This document shows positions 9,109 to 17,503 of a stretch of 64,000 bases of DNA, piece after piece; the first letter of the stretch is position 1; every line of letters starts with the position of its first letter. Origin of the DNA: Ahrensia sp. (GTDB lineage Bacteria > Pseudomonadota > Alphaproteobacteria > Rhizobiales > Rhizobiaceae); assembly GCA_028817895.1 (NCBI GenBank), contig JAPPOQ010000027.1:1-64000 (forward strand), given 5' to 3'. The notes under the pieces were generated by a model. The model saw only the letters and a program-made list of their open reading frames with translations. It was not told where the DNA came from and ran no database searches. The position numbers were made by a program, and so were the translations under genes.

Positions 9109-9492
9109 TTGAGGTTTTTGCTCGACGAGAATGTGCCAGCATCTGTTGGTGCAATGCTACAGGAAGCCGGACATGAATGCCGTCTCGTCAAGAATGAACT
9201 GGCTGAGGGTACCGCTGATGAAATTGTTGCATTTGTGGCGGAGAACAGCGGTGCGGTTTTGATGTCCTATGATGGCGACTTCAAGAAAATTGCACCTAGA
9301 ATACCAGATGGTCAGAAACGTCGCTTCAGCAAGTTGAGCAGGATCCAACTTCGCATGCCCGAACCAAATGCAGTTCAGCGCTTGAAAGGCGTCCTTGATT
9401 TCATCGAGTATGAGTGGACGGTCGCGCAGTCCAAGACAGACGACAGAATGCAACTTGTCATTGGCAAAGCGCATCTGCGGACCAATAGATGA
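9109..9492 (+). CDS. DUF5615 PIN-like protein, probable toxin
   Basis: A 127-residue protein starting at TTG (9109). The N-terminus MRFLLDENVPASVGAML and the downstream VLMSYDGDFKKIA are the paired acidic motifs of the DUF5615 PIN-like family, predicted Mg2+-dependent ribonucleases. The start gives the family's exact N-terminus and lies 10 bp after the DUF433 gene, with GGATAGGG overlapping that gene's stop as a possible ribosome-binding site. Its own last codons overlap the nadE start (ATGA), so an essential gene seems to be read from the same transcript. No activity is shown by the sequence alone. Confidence 0.77.
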   Translation: MRFLLDENVPASVGAMLQEAGHECRLVKNELAEGTADEIVAFVAENSGAVLMSYDGDFKKIAPRIPDGQKRRFSKLSRIQLRMPEPNAVQRLKGVLDFIEYEWTVAQSKTDDRMQLVIGKAHLRTNR

Positions 9493-11156
9493 CCGCCACG
9501 CTGCGCATTGCGCTTGCGCAACTGAACCCCACCGTTGGTGATATTGCGGGCAATGCCGAACTTGTGCGTGCTGCCCGGGCGGATGCCGCGCGGCAGGGCG
9601 CTGATCTGGTTGTCTTTTCTGAACTATTCCTGTCCGGCTACCCGCCGGAGGACCTCGTTTTGAAACCGGCCTTTGTTGGAGCCTGTCGAAAGGCTGCCGA
9701 AAGTCTGGCGGCTGAAACCGCTGATGGTGGGCCGGGCCTTCTGGTTGGTTTGCCGTGGCGTGACGACAAGACGGGTCTGCACAACTCGGTTGCACTGATG
9801 GATGGGGGAAGCCTTGTTACGCTACGGCATAAGGTCGATTTGCCAAATTACGGCGTTTTCGACGAGAAACGCGTGTTTGACGAAGGCCCTCTTGGCGGAC
9901 CGGTGAACTTTCGCGGCGTGCGGCTGGGTATCCCCATTTGTGAAGATATTTGGGGCGACCGCGATGTCTGTGAAGCGCTAGCGGAAAGCGGCGCCGAAAT
10001 ACTAATCGTACCCAACGGTTCGCCATATTACCGTTCCAAGATGGATGTGCGGCATCAGGTTGTTATCAAGCAGGTTGTGCAGTCTGAGCTGCCTCTGATT
10101 TACCTCAACCAGCTCGGCGGCCAGGACGAGTTGGTCTTTGACGGCGGTTCATTCATCGTCAACGCTGATCGATCCATCCCCGTCCAAATGCAGATGTGGG
10201 AACCAAGCGTCACAACCACGATCTGGCGTCGTGAAGGTGAAGTCTGGGCCTGCGATATCGGCACGCGCGCGAAGAGCCCGGATGACATGGAGAGCGACTG
10301 GCGTGCCTGCGTTTTGGGTCTGCGCGACTATGTGAACAAGAATGGCTTTGCCAATGTGGTCTTGGGTCTTTCCGGGGGCGTCGATTCAGCGGTGGTGGCT
10401 GCGCTGAGTGTCGATGCATTGGGTGAAGAGCGCGTACGCTGTGTCATGCTGCCCTACAAATACACTTCCGATGAGTCTCTCAAAGATGCGCAGGATTGCG
10501 CCAATGCACTGGGGGTTCGCTATGAAACCGTTCCCATCTCGGAACCGGTTGAAGGCTTTTCCAACGCGTTGACGACGCTTTTTGCTGACACCGATGAAGG
10601 CGTGACTGAGGAAAATCTGCAAAGTCGCACGCGCGGCACCATTCTGATGGCGATCTCCAACAAGTTCGGCTCCATGGTCGTCACCACCGGCAACAAAAGC
10701 GAGATGTCGGTGGGCTACGCCACGCTTTACGGCGACATGAATGGCGGCTTCAATCCGATCAAAGACCTTTACAAGATGCAGGTCTATGCGCTCGCGGATT
10801 GGCGCAACAAGCATATGCCGCCGGATTGTCTTGGGTCATCTGGTATGGTGATTCCGCAAAATATCATCGACAAGGCGCCGACGGCCGAGTTGCGGGAAGG
10901 GCAGACGGATCAGGATTCATTGCCAGAATATCCGGTGCTCGACCGTATTCTCGAAGGTTTGGTTGAAGATGAACAATCCGTCGACGAAATCGTGGCTGAA
11001 AACGGCTTTGAACGGGCCACGGTAGAGCGCATGGAGCATCTTCTGTACATCGCCGAATATAAGCGACGGCAGGCGGCGCCTGGGGTGAAGATCACCCGTC
11101 GATCTTTCGGCAAGGAACGTCGCTATCCCATCACCAACAAATGGCGCGACCGATGA
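9489..11156 (+). CDS. nadE: Glutamine-dependent NAD+ synthetase
   Basis: Amidates nicotinic acid adenine dinucleotide to NAD+, using ammonia released from glutamine. Of 555 residues, the N-terminal half is a nitrilase-type glutaminase with catalytic triad Glu45 (FSELFLSGYPPEDL), Lys115 and Cys151 (GIPICEDIWG). The C-terminal synthetase has the ATP-pyrophosphatase motif SGGVDSA from residue 295 and the downstream TTGNKSEMSVGYATLYGD segment. ATG 9489 overlaps the stop of the PIN-like gene by 4 bp, and its own stop overlaps folP, so all appear to be in one transcriptional unit running to folK. Confidence 0.96.
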   Translation: MTATLRIALAQLNPTVGDIAGNAELVRAARADAARQGADLVVFSELFLSGYPPEDLVLKPAFVGACRKAAESLAAETADGGPGLLVGLPWRDDKTGLHNSVALMDGGSLVTLRHKVDLPNYGVFDEKRVFDEGPLGGPVNFRGVRLGIPICEDIWGDRDVCEALAESGAEILIVPNGSPYYRSKMDVRHQVVIKQVVQSELPLIYLNQLGGQDELVFDGGSFIVNADRSIPVQMQMWEPSVTTTIWRREGEVWACDIGTRAKSPDDMESDWRACVLGLRDYVNKNGFANVVLGLSGGVDSAVVAALSVDALGEERVRCVMLPYKYTSDESLKDAQDCANALGVRYETVPISEPVEGFSNALTTLFADTDEGVTEENLQSRTRGTILMAISNKFGSMVVTTGNKSEMSVGYATLYGDMNGGFNPIKDLYKMQVYALADWRNKHMPPDCLGSSGMVIPQNIIDKAPTAELREGQTDQDSLPEYPVLDRILEGLVEDEQSVDEIVAENGFERATVERMEHLLYIAEYKRRQAAPGVKITRRSFGKERRYPITNKWRDR

Positions 11157-12073
11157 GCGATTTCAGCAAGGATTTTGAGGCTATCGACGACGAGGACGAG
11201 GAAGACGGCGAGGGGTTTTCACCCTTCGACGAGAGTGTCTGGGCGCTCGCGCATGGCCGCGGCATAATTTTGGGACCCGATGCGATCACCATGGGAATCC
11301 TGAATGTAACGCCGGACAGCTTCTCTGATGGTGGCCGTCACGAGGCTGTCGACATGGCAGTTGCTCATGCGGAGGCCATGATTGAGGCCGGCGCGGACAT
11401 CATAGACATTGGTGGAGAATCGACGCGCCCGGACGCGACACCGGTTGATGCTGATACGGAGCAATCGCGCATAAAGCCGGTGATTGAAGAACTCTCCGGC
11501 AGGGAGTCGATGCTCCTGTCGGTGGACACATATCGCGCCTCTACTGCCGAAATGGCGGTTTCTTCAGGCGTCCACATTATCAACGATGTCGGCGGCTGCC
11601 AGATCGATTCAGACATTGCACGCGTGGCTGCCGATACGGGTGCCGGGCTGGTTGTCATGCACTCGTCGCGGGACCGTGAGGTCAATCCCGACCCGATTGA
11701 AGACCAGATTGAGTTCTTCCAGAAGTCGCTCGACATCTGCCATGATGCAGGTGTTGAAGCAGAGCAGATCGTACTCGATCCGGGTTTTGGGTTTGGCAAG
11801 GATGGGCCGGGCAACATTGTGCTGTTGCAGGTCCTGCCGGTTTTGCACGGGCTGGGCTTCCCGCTGCTGATTGGAACATCCCGCAAGCGGTTTTTGAAAT
11901 CCATTACCGGCAAGGAGGCGGCTGGGCTCGGCGCCGCCACAGCGGCAACAAGTGTGATTGCGCGCATGCAGGGTGGTGCAGTTTTCCGCGTTCACGATGT
12001 GGCTGAGAATGTAGACGCTTTGGCCGTCGCGGACGCTGTCATCGCGGCGCCAAGATCGGGTCTCGACAGTTGA
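11153..12073 (+). CDS. folP: Dihydropteroate synthase
   Basis: Condenses p-aminobenzoate with dihydropterin pyrophosphate in folate synthesis; the sulfonamide target. Family motifs are MGILNVTPDSFSDGG (from residue 47), DIIDIGGESTRPD, LSVDTYRA, IINDVGG, LDPGFGFGK and GTSRKRF. The N-terminus is extended by about 40 residues, including a very acidic stretch (residues 9-20), before the TIM barrel begins. I chose ATG 11153, which overlaps the nadE stop as ATGA; an in-frame ATG at 11141 would add four residues. Precedes folB and folK, so three folate genes are consecutive. Confidence 0.94.
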   Translation: MSDFSKDFEAIDDEDEEDGEGFSPFDESVWALAHGRGIILGPDAITMGILNVTPDSFSDGGRHEAVDMAVAHAEAMIEAGADIIDIGGESTRPDATPVDADTEQSRIKPVIEELSGRESMLLSVDTYRASTAEMAVSSGVHIINDVGGCQIDSDIARVAADTGAGLVVMHSSRDREVNPDPIEDQIEFFQKSLDICHDAGVEAEQIVLDPGFGFGKDGPGNIVLLQVLPVLHGLGFPLLIGTSRKRFLKSITGKEAAGLGAATAATSVIARMQGGAVFRVHDVAENVDALAVADAVIAAPRSGLDS

Positions 12074-12108
12074 GCAAAGACATTGAGGCGCAGACCGGTC
12101 GCGGCCTG

Positions 12109-12480
12109 ATGCATACTTACGAAATGACGCTGAAGAATTGCGCGTTTTTCGCGCATCACGGCGTGTTCGAGGAAGAAACCAAGCTGGGCCAGCGCTTCTT
12201 CGTCGATGTGACCCTGAAAGTCGAACCTCAAGGCGCCCTGGAGCAGGATCGCATAGAAGGCACCGTGCATTATGGCGAGGCATTTGCCGTCATCGAAAAC
12301 ATGGTCACCAGCCGCAATCGCTATCTGATCGAGGCCTTGGCGCTCGACATTGCGCAGGCACTTTGTGATGCCTTCGGTCAGGTGCGGCATGCCAGGGTCA
12401 CGGTGCGAAAGCCCAATGCCCCGGTTCCGGGCATATTGGACTATGTCGAGGTGACAGTTTGTCACCCGGAGGCTGCCTGA
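12109..12480 (+). CDS. folB: Dihydroneopterin aldolase
   Basis: Cleaves 7,8-dihydroneopterin to 6-hydroxymethyl-dihydropterin, the substrate of FolK. The 123-residue protein has the FolB core LKNCAFFAHHGVFEEE, the catalytic region HYGEAF, RYLIEALAL and the C-terminal VTVRKPNAPVPG. I used ATG 12109 (MHTYEMTLKN), which matches the family length and N-terminus. A TTG at 12070 overlapping the folP stop (TTGA) would add 13 residues and is a real alternative. Confidence 0.92.
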   Translation: MHTYEMTLKNCAFFAHHGVFEEETKLGQRFFVDVTLKVEPQGALEQDRIEGTVHYGEAFAVIENMVTSRNRYLIEALALDIAQALCDAFGQVRHARVTVRKPNAPVPGILDYVEVTVCHPEAA

Positions 12481-12486
12481 ACCAAC

Positions 12487-13008
12487 ATGGCGCGCGCTTG
12501 GCTTGGCCTTGGCGGTAATGTTGGCGATGTGGTCGCGGCGATGGCGTTTGCCTTGCGTAACTTGGACACTGACCGCTTTGTCCATGTCGCAAAGGTCTCG
12601 CCCGTTTACAAAACCCCACCCTGGGGTTTGATCGATCAGGCCTGGTTTCACAATTGCTGTGCCGAGGTCGAATCGGGTTTGTCACCGGAGGCACTGCTTG
12701 TTTTGTGCAGAGAGCAGGAGCGGCTCGGAAAAAGACAACGCAGCGTGCGCTGGGGGCCGCGCACCATCGATATCGATGTGTTGGCCTATGAAGGTGTAGA
12801 GCAGGTCGATGACAATCTCACCTTGCCGCATCCGCGCATGAGCCAGCGCTCATTCGTGATCGTGCCGTTGGCGGACATCGCGCCGGATCTTGTCATTGAA
12901 GGGCAAACGATGACTCAGCACGCGCGGGCGCAAGTCGCTGACGAGTTGGACAGGCTTGATTTACCGACCGACTGGTGGCGTCAAGACGGCAATCAGTCAG
13001 CCAGATAG
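12487..13008 (+). CDS. folK: 2-amino-4-hydroxy-6-hydroxymethyldihydropteridine pyrophosphokinase
   Basis: Transfers pyrophosphate from ATP to hydroxymethyl-dihydropterin, giving the FolP substrate. The 173-residue protein begins with the typical LGLGGNVGD and has SPVYKTPPWG, then the signature RWGPRTIDIDVLAYE and LPHPRMSQRSFVIVPL. It lies 6 bp after folB and closes the nadE-fol run. Its last 16 bp overlap the convergent secreted-protein gene. Confidence 0.95.
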   Translation: MARAWLGLGGNVGDVVAAMAFALRNLDTDRFVHVAKVSPVYKTPPWGLIDQAWFHNCCAEVESGLSPEALLVLCREQERLGKRQRSVRWGPRTIDIDVLAYEGVEQVDDNLTLPHPRMSQRSFVIVPLADIAPDLVIEGQTMTQHARAQVADELDRLDLPTDWWRQDGNQSAR

Positions 13009-13523
13009 CTCGTTTTGCGAGCAGGCCCCGTGCGGGTGAGCGTGAGGCCGATGAACGGCACCATGGTCTGCTGAACCTTCACCGCGATGGTAAGGTTGAG
13101 GCTGTTCTGGTTTTTGAGATTGGCCTGAAACGTGCCTGTCAGTTTTTTGTGGCGGATACCCAGAGTAAGGCGTTTGCCGCGCAGCTTGCCGGAGGTGATA
13201 TCGAGGCCGTCACCTTTGGTTCCAAGCGAAAATCGGCCAGTATAGCTTGAGCCACGTTTTACAATGCGGGCTTTCATGGTTTGGGGAAACACGCCGACAC
13301 GGCAGGTTCCGTCAAGCTGCATCCCGATGCTTGCGGGCACGGTACCTGAAAATTTGCAAGTGAAGCGGGTGTTTTTGTAAGGGCCGGCTGCGATGTGGCC
13401 GACGCCAGCCCAACTGCCCGCTACGGAGCGGAAATAGGCCTTCTCACCTGCCTGCACGGGCAAAGCTGCACTGCCCAGCAACAGGGCACCGGCCAGGACT
13501 GAAACTCGCTTGATCATCGCCAT
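12993..13523 (-). CDS. Exported protein of unknown function
   Basis: A 176-residue protein that I do not recognise. It begins with a good signal peptide (charged MAMIKR, hydrophobic 8-20, cleavage likely after VQA). The mature part is rich in Gly, Lys, Arg and Thr and looks all-beta, with a conserved-looking SVAGSWAGVGHI start, two cysteines (FTCKFSG and GTCRVG) that could pair, and repeated strand-like segments. This pattern suggests a small periplasmic beta-barrel. The gene converges on folK and overlaps it by 16 bp. Confidence 0.75.
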   Translation of the reverse strand: MAMIKRVSVLAGALLLGSAALPVQAGEKAYFRSVAGSWAGVGHIAAGPYKNTRFTCKFSGTVPASIGMQLDGTCRVGVFPQTMKARIVKRGSSYTGRFSLGTKGDGLDITSGKLRGKRLTLGIRHKKLTGTFQANLKNQNSLNLTIAVKVQQTMVPFIGLTLTRTGPARKTSYLAD

Positions 13524-13622
13524 TCGACCCGACGTCCGTTGATTTTCGCCGAAGTATTAAAGGGAATGATTAACGCAATGCTGCCGGATTGCAAAGCAAG
13601 GCAAGTTTCACAACGCGCGTGA

Positions 13623-14768
13623 TCACGATTTGTTGCCGCTTTTCGCGTCTTTTTCGGTGCTGAGTGGCATCAGCTCCCCGAGAAAATCGGAAACCGTGGG
13701 GCGGTACTGATCGGAAAAGGGCAGGGGACGACACACATCAATGGCTGCAATACCGATGCGGCAGGTGAGCAGGCCATTCACCACCCCTTCGCCCAGTCGC
13801 GTGGAAATACGCGCCGCGACGCCATGGCCGACAAGCTGCTGTACCAGCCCTTCGCCTACAGCAATCGACCCTGTAACCGCCAAATGGCCGATCACATTGC
13901 GGGCCAGTCGCAAAAAGCCGAGCGTTCCGGGCCTGCCGCCATACAAATCTGCGACACGCCGGATCAGGCGCATACTTTCAAGCAGAACGAACCCGACATC
14001 AATCAAAGCACGAGGGCTGACGGCAGTGACCACCGAGACGCGTTTCGCCGAACCTATCACGAGCGCCCGCGCTCTTGCGTCGAGAGGCCGAAGTAGATCG
14101 CGTTCGGCCAGCCCGAGAAGATCGCGTCCGTCGAGAATGTCCTCATTGTGAGCCGACAATGCCGCGCGACCCTGTGCGGTGTCGGGACGATTTTCATAGA
14201 GCTTTTCAAGGTCGGCGATCAGAGACCGCGCCCTTCGAAGATCGGAGGCCCCTCCAGTTTTGGTGGCCTTTTCCCGCAATCCCCCGATGTGCTGCATGCG
14301 GGCAAGACCGAGCGCTTCCTTCACGATGATGGCAATGACGGCAGCGACCAGCAACGCGGTCAATCCGACCGCCAGCCAGCCCAGCCAGTCCTGACGCGCA
14401 AACAGACTGTTGATCAAACTGTCGAGCCACAGGCCCATGCTCAGGCTGACGAGACCACCAAGTGCGATCCAGAACAGGCGTGCCCATCGAAATCCAGCCT
14501 TGTTGGCCACCGGGGTAGGCGGGGGCGTCAACTCCTCCAGGTCCATCGAGGCGGTAGCCCGTTCATGTGAGCGCAACACGGCATCATCCGGCAGCGTGCG
14601 AATCACCGCCTCCGGCCTGGCTGATTTTGGCTTACGACGCTTCTTGGGTGCCTCGGCGTCGTCTGGCGCAGCTTGTTTGGAGTCCGCGCGTTCAGGCGCG
14701 GCCGTTTCAGGATGCTTCAGAGCGGACGGGTCGAAACTGCGTGGTGCCCTGCGGCGCTGCTCACTCAT
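13623..14768 (-). CDS. YcjF/DUF697 family membrane protein
   Basis: A 381-residue inner-membrane protein of the YcjF (TIGR01620, DUF697) family. The first 90 residues are polar and disordered, rich in Ala, Pro and Lys. Two transmembrane helices follow at about 96-117 and 128-150, and the C-terminal half carries the DUF697 domain, including GFVLLESMRLIRRVADLYGGRPG. It overlaps the stop of the ycjX-like gene by 4 bp, the usual partner order. Function is unknown; in other bacteria the pair is linked to envelope stress. Confidence 0.86.
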   Translation of the reverse strand: MSEQRRRAPRSFDPSALKHPETAAPERADSKQAAPDDAEAPKKRRKPKSARPEAVIRTLPDDAVLRSHERATASMDLEELTPPPTPVANKAGFRWARLFWIALGGLVSLSMGLWLDSLINSLFARQDWLGWLAVGLTALLVAAVIAIIVKEALGLARMQHIGGLREKATKTGGASDLRRARSLIADLEKLYENRPDTAQGRAALSAHNEDILDGRDLLGLAERDLLRPLDARARALVIGSAKRVSVVTAVSPRALIDVGFVLLESMRLIRRVADLYGGRPGTLGFLRLARNVIGHLAVTGSIAVGEGLVQQLVGHGVAARISTRLGEGVVNGLLTCRIGIAAIDVCRPLPFSDQYRPTVSDFLGELMPLSTEKDAKSGNKS

Positions 14769-16219
14769 TGCAGATAATCCCCGACCAGAAACTCAAGCGC
14801 TCGATCGAGCCGGATATGCGGCAAGGACAAAGAAACACCTTCGGCTGTCTTCTGTAGCTTGGGCGGGCGGAAGCGAACAAATTGCAGATCGCCCGCTTCG
14901 CGATCAGCGTTGAACACGTCGGTGGCCTTGTCCGGCAGGTCACCGGGAAACACGGCGGTTTCCGTTTTTCCATCGAACCGGCTGCCTGCGATGGTTTCGC
15001 CTTTCATGGGGACGCCCAGAATGACGGGCAAAACGTCGCCGTCCTGCTCAATTTCGGCTTCCTTGGTTGCGCGAATGGCGGCCATGGCCACCGCCTCGGT
15101 TCTTGCTCCGCTGAATTGCGCCTTGCTGGCAGCCCGATCCACAAGGCGCGCCAATATCGCTTCCAGCCTTGCGTGATTTTCGTGATGCAGATGATCGGCC
15201 TTGGTGGCAGCAAATAGAATTCGGTCGGTTCGCGTGGAAAAGAGCGACGTCAGCCACGAACGCTTGCCGTGATTGAAGCATTCGAGAATGTCACCCAACG
15301 CATTTTCGAGATCGGCGACAGCGGCACCACCCGCATTGATCGCCTGCAGAGCATCAACCAGAACAATTTGTCGATCGATGCGGGCAAAATGGTCACGAAA
15401 GAAGGGCTTCACGACCACGCTCTTGTAGGATTCGTAGCGCCGCTCCATCATGGCATGCAGTGAGCCGCTCGGAGCCTCGGCGGTTTCGGTGAGATCGAGC
15501 GGTGCGAAGGTGAGGGCAGGCGACCCTTTCAGATCGCCCGGCATCAGAAATCGTCCCGGTGGCAGTGTTGAAAGCGCCGTGTCGTCGCTTCGGCAGGCAC
15601 GCAGATAGTCGGTGAATGTCGCAGCCAGACGTCTTGCATCGGCTTCGTCGGCCTCTGCTGCTGGGTCGAGGCCTTTCAGCTGCGCATGTAGCTGCTCGGC
15701 CAGCGCCGCGCGGTTGGGCAGGCGCGACAAGGCAAGTGCCTCGCGCGACCACTGCGCATAGTCTTTTCCCAAAAGCGGGAGATCGAGCAGCCACTCGCCG
15801 GGATAATCGATGATGTCCAGCGTCAGTTCACCGGCGCCGAAGCGACGGCTCCAACCGCTTGCCGACTCATAGTGCAGCTTGATGCGCAACTGAGAGATAG
15901 CGCTTGTCGATTGCGGCCAGATCCGCTGATCCAGCAGCGCTTCGAGATGGTCTTCATAGCGAAAACGCGGCACGGCGTCGTCCGGCTGCGGCTGCAATTC
16001 GGCGTGTGCCAACCTCCCGCTGGCCTGCGCGTCAAACAGGGGAAGGCGGCCTGCGTGAAGGAGGTTGTGGACCAGCGCTGTGATGAAGACCGTCTTGCCG
16101 GCTCGCGAAAGGCCAGTGACGCCAAATCTCAGCGTGGGGCTGAACAGGCTGCTGGCGGCATCCGATACGTTGTCAATTGCGATCAGCGCGTCGTCTTTCA
16201 GGGACGTGATTTTCGGCAG
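14765..16219 (-). CDS. YcjX-family GTPase-like protein, probable CTG start
   Basis: A predicted P-loop NTPase of the YcjX/DUF463 family. The open frame contains no ATG, GTG or TTG upstream of the TTG at 16012, yet starting there would remove the nucleotide-binding loop. Reading from the CTG at 16219 gives 484 residues with N-terminus MPKITSLKDDALIAIDN, Walker A GLSRAGKT at residues 36-43, and ITALVHNLLHAGRLPLFDA, all matching the family. GGGAG lies about 7 nt before that CTG. DIIDYPGEWLLDLPLL is the G3-like region. The gene lies between sixA and the ycjF-like gene and overlaps the latter by 4 bp. The start codon is inferred. Confidence 0.82.
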   Translation of the reverse strand: MPKITSLKDDALIAIDNVSDAASSLFSPTLRFGVTGLSRAGKTVFITALVHNLLHAGRLPLFDAQASGRLAHAELQPQPDDAVPRFRYEDHLEALLDQRIWPQSTSAISQLRIKLHYESASGWSRRFGAGELTLDIIDYPGEWLLDLPLLGKDYAQWSREALALSRLPNRAALAEQLHAQLKGLDPAAEADEADARRLAATFTDYLRACRSDDTALSTLPPGRFLMPGDLKGSPALTFAPLDLTETAEAPSGSLHAMMERRYESYKSVVVKPFFRDHFARIDRQIVLVDALQAINAGGAAVADLENALGDILECFNHGKRSWLTSLFSTRTDRILFAATKADHLHHENHARLEAILARLVDRAASKAQFSGARTEAVAMAAIRATKEAEIEQDGDVLPVILGVPMKGETIAGSRFDGKTETAVFPGDLPDKATDVFNADREAGDLQFVRFRPPKLQKTAEGVSLSLPHIRLDRALEFLVGDYLQ

Positions 16220-16256
16220 GGTTCTTCTCCCGCAAGGCTGCGGTTTACCGCGGCTC

Positions 16257-16766
16257 TCAAACGTTCAGATCGCGCGGGCGCAGCATGGTGACCAGCTGAC
16301 CGCTCGCCCCTGAGATGGCACTCCAATCGTCAACGTCAAGTTCCAGCACTGCGAGATTGCATGTTCCGTAATGGGCGCGGAACAATTCATCGGCCTTTGG
16401 GCTGGAGGGTGCGGTCAGATATCGCGCCAGCTCATCGCAGGTCGGGTTGTGCCCAACCAGCATGATCGAGTTGACCTCACGAGGCCGAAGCGCATCCAGA
16501 TAAGTGTCCGGATCGCTGTCATACAATGCGTCGCAGACTTCCATGCGCGTGTCAGTTAAGGCGTGTTCGATCCCGCCCCATGTCTCGCGCGTTCGGCGTG
16601 CTGGCGAGCACAATGCCAGCTCCGGCTTGTGGGCTCGACCGGAAAACCAGGACGCAAGTGCTGCAATCTGTTTGTTTCCGCGCCCGTTCAGCGGGCGGTC
16701 AATGTCCTGCAAACCCGGCTGCGCCCAGGAAGATTTGGCGTGCCGCAAAATGAAAAGCCGTTTCAT
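16257..16766 (-). CDS. SixA-type histidine phosphatase
   Basis: A 169-residue phosphatase of the histidine phosphatase superfamily. The catalytic motif is LRHAKSSW with His9, the second arginine lies in CSPARRTRETW, and the second catalytic His is in LVGHNPTCDELARYL. Length and motif spacing match SixA, which dephosphorylates phosphohistidine domains, though many members act on other substrates. The gene is 37 bp upstream of the ycjX-like gene and probably its first co-transcribed partner. Confidence 0.87.
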   Translation of the reverse strand: MKRLFILRHAKSSWAQPGLQDIDRPLNGRGNKQIAALASWFSGRAHKPELALCSPARRTRETWGGIEHALTDTRMEVCDALYDSDPDTYLDALRPREVNSIMLVGHNPTCDELARYLTAPSSPKADELFRAHYGTCNLAVLELDVDDWSAISGASGQLVTMLRPRDLNV

Positions 16767-17019
16767 GGCTTCTCCCTAAACACCGATAAAGCCCCTGCCA
16801 AGCAAGAAGCTCAAGGATCATGCGACTTGAATGGCATGAATTTTCAATCGATTTAGGGAATGTGGTGATTCATTCAATGTTTACAGAGACTTGCAGAGAA
16901 ATTCGGGCAAATTGATTCACATTACGTTCAATCTTGAAGCCTTTCGCCGTCCGGTCTATACACCCGCCACGGTGCGGAGTGGCAGCTCCAGGCGGTCTTT
17001 TTTAGCGGGGTGGGTGGCG

Positions 17020-17439
17020 ATGTCAGCGGATGTGCTGGAACGGAGTTACGTTCCTCATGCGGATGAGGAGTTCATGAATGACCGGCAACTCGCTTACTTT
17101 CGAAAGAAGCTGCTCGACTGGAAGGCCGACATTCAGCGTTCATCTGCGGAAACGCTGGACTCGCTTCAGGAACACCGTCTGAATCAGCCCGACATTACTG
17201 ATCGTGCCTCGTCAGAGTCCGATCGCTCCATCGAATTGAGGGCGCGCGATCGGCAGCGCAAGCTGGTGTCCAAGATCAATCAAGCGCTGACCCGTATTGA
17301 CGAGAAAACCTACGGCTACTGCGAGGACACCGGCGAGCCGATCAGCCTCCAGAGGCTGGAGGCGCGGCCAATTGCGACGCTTTCTCTGGAGGCGCAAGAA
17401 CGCCACGAGCGCCGCGAAAAGGTGTATCGCGACGACTGA
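17020..17439 (+). CDS. dksA: RNA polymerase-binding transcription factor DksA
   Basis: Binds the RNA polymerase secondary channel and, with ppGpp, reprograms transcription. The 139-residue protein has the coiled-coil (about 24-95), with the tip region SSAETLDSL...DITDRASSESDRS, and the C-terminal globular part YGYCEDTGEPISLQRLEARP. Only one of the four zinc cysteines (C101) remains, as in other alphaproteobacterial DksA proteins. The start at MSADVLERSYVP was chosen because upstream codons give non-family sequence. The 253-bp spacer before it (16767-17019) is AT-rich and presumably holds its promoter, but no clear box was found. Confidence 0.92.
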   Translation: MSADVLERSYVPHADEEFMNDRQLAYFRKKLLDWKADIQRSSAETLDSLQEHRLNQPDITDRASSESDRSIELRARDRQRKLVSKINQALTRIDEKTYGYCEDTGEPISLQRLEARPIATLSLEAQERHERREKVYRDD

Positions 17440-17503
17440 GTGGGCGGTCGCCTGTTGCTGGAGAGTTCGGTTCGCCTCGTTTGAGGGGTTTTGGGACCTG
17501 ACC

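Noticed and set aside
16012-16219. Frameshift or pseudogene in the ycjX-like gene
   Set aside because: Re-reading the run of four C residues near 16040 on the minus strand shows the frame stays open through the Walker A loop; a CTG start explains the data better.
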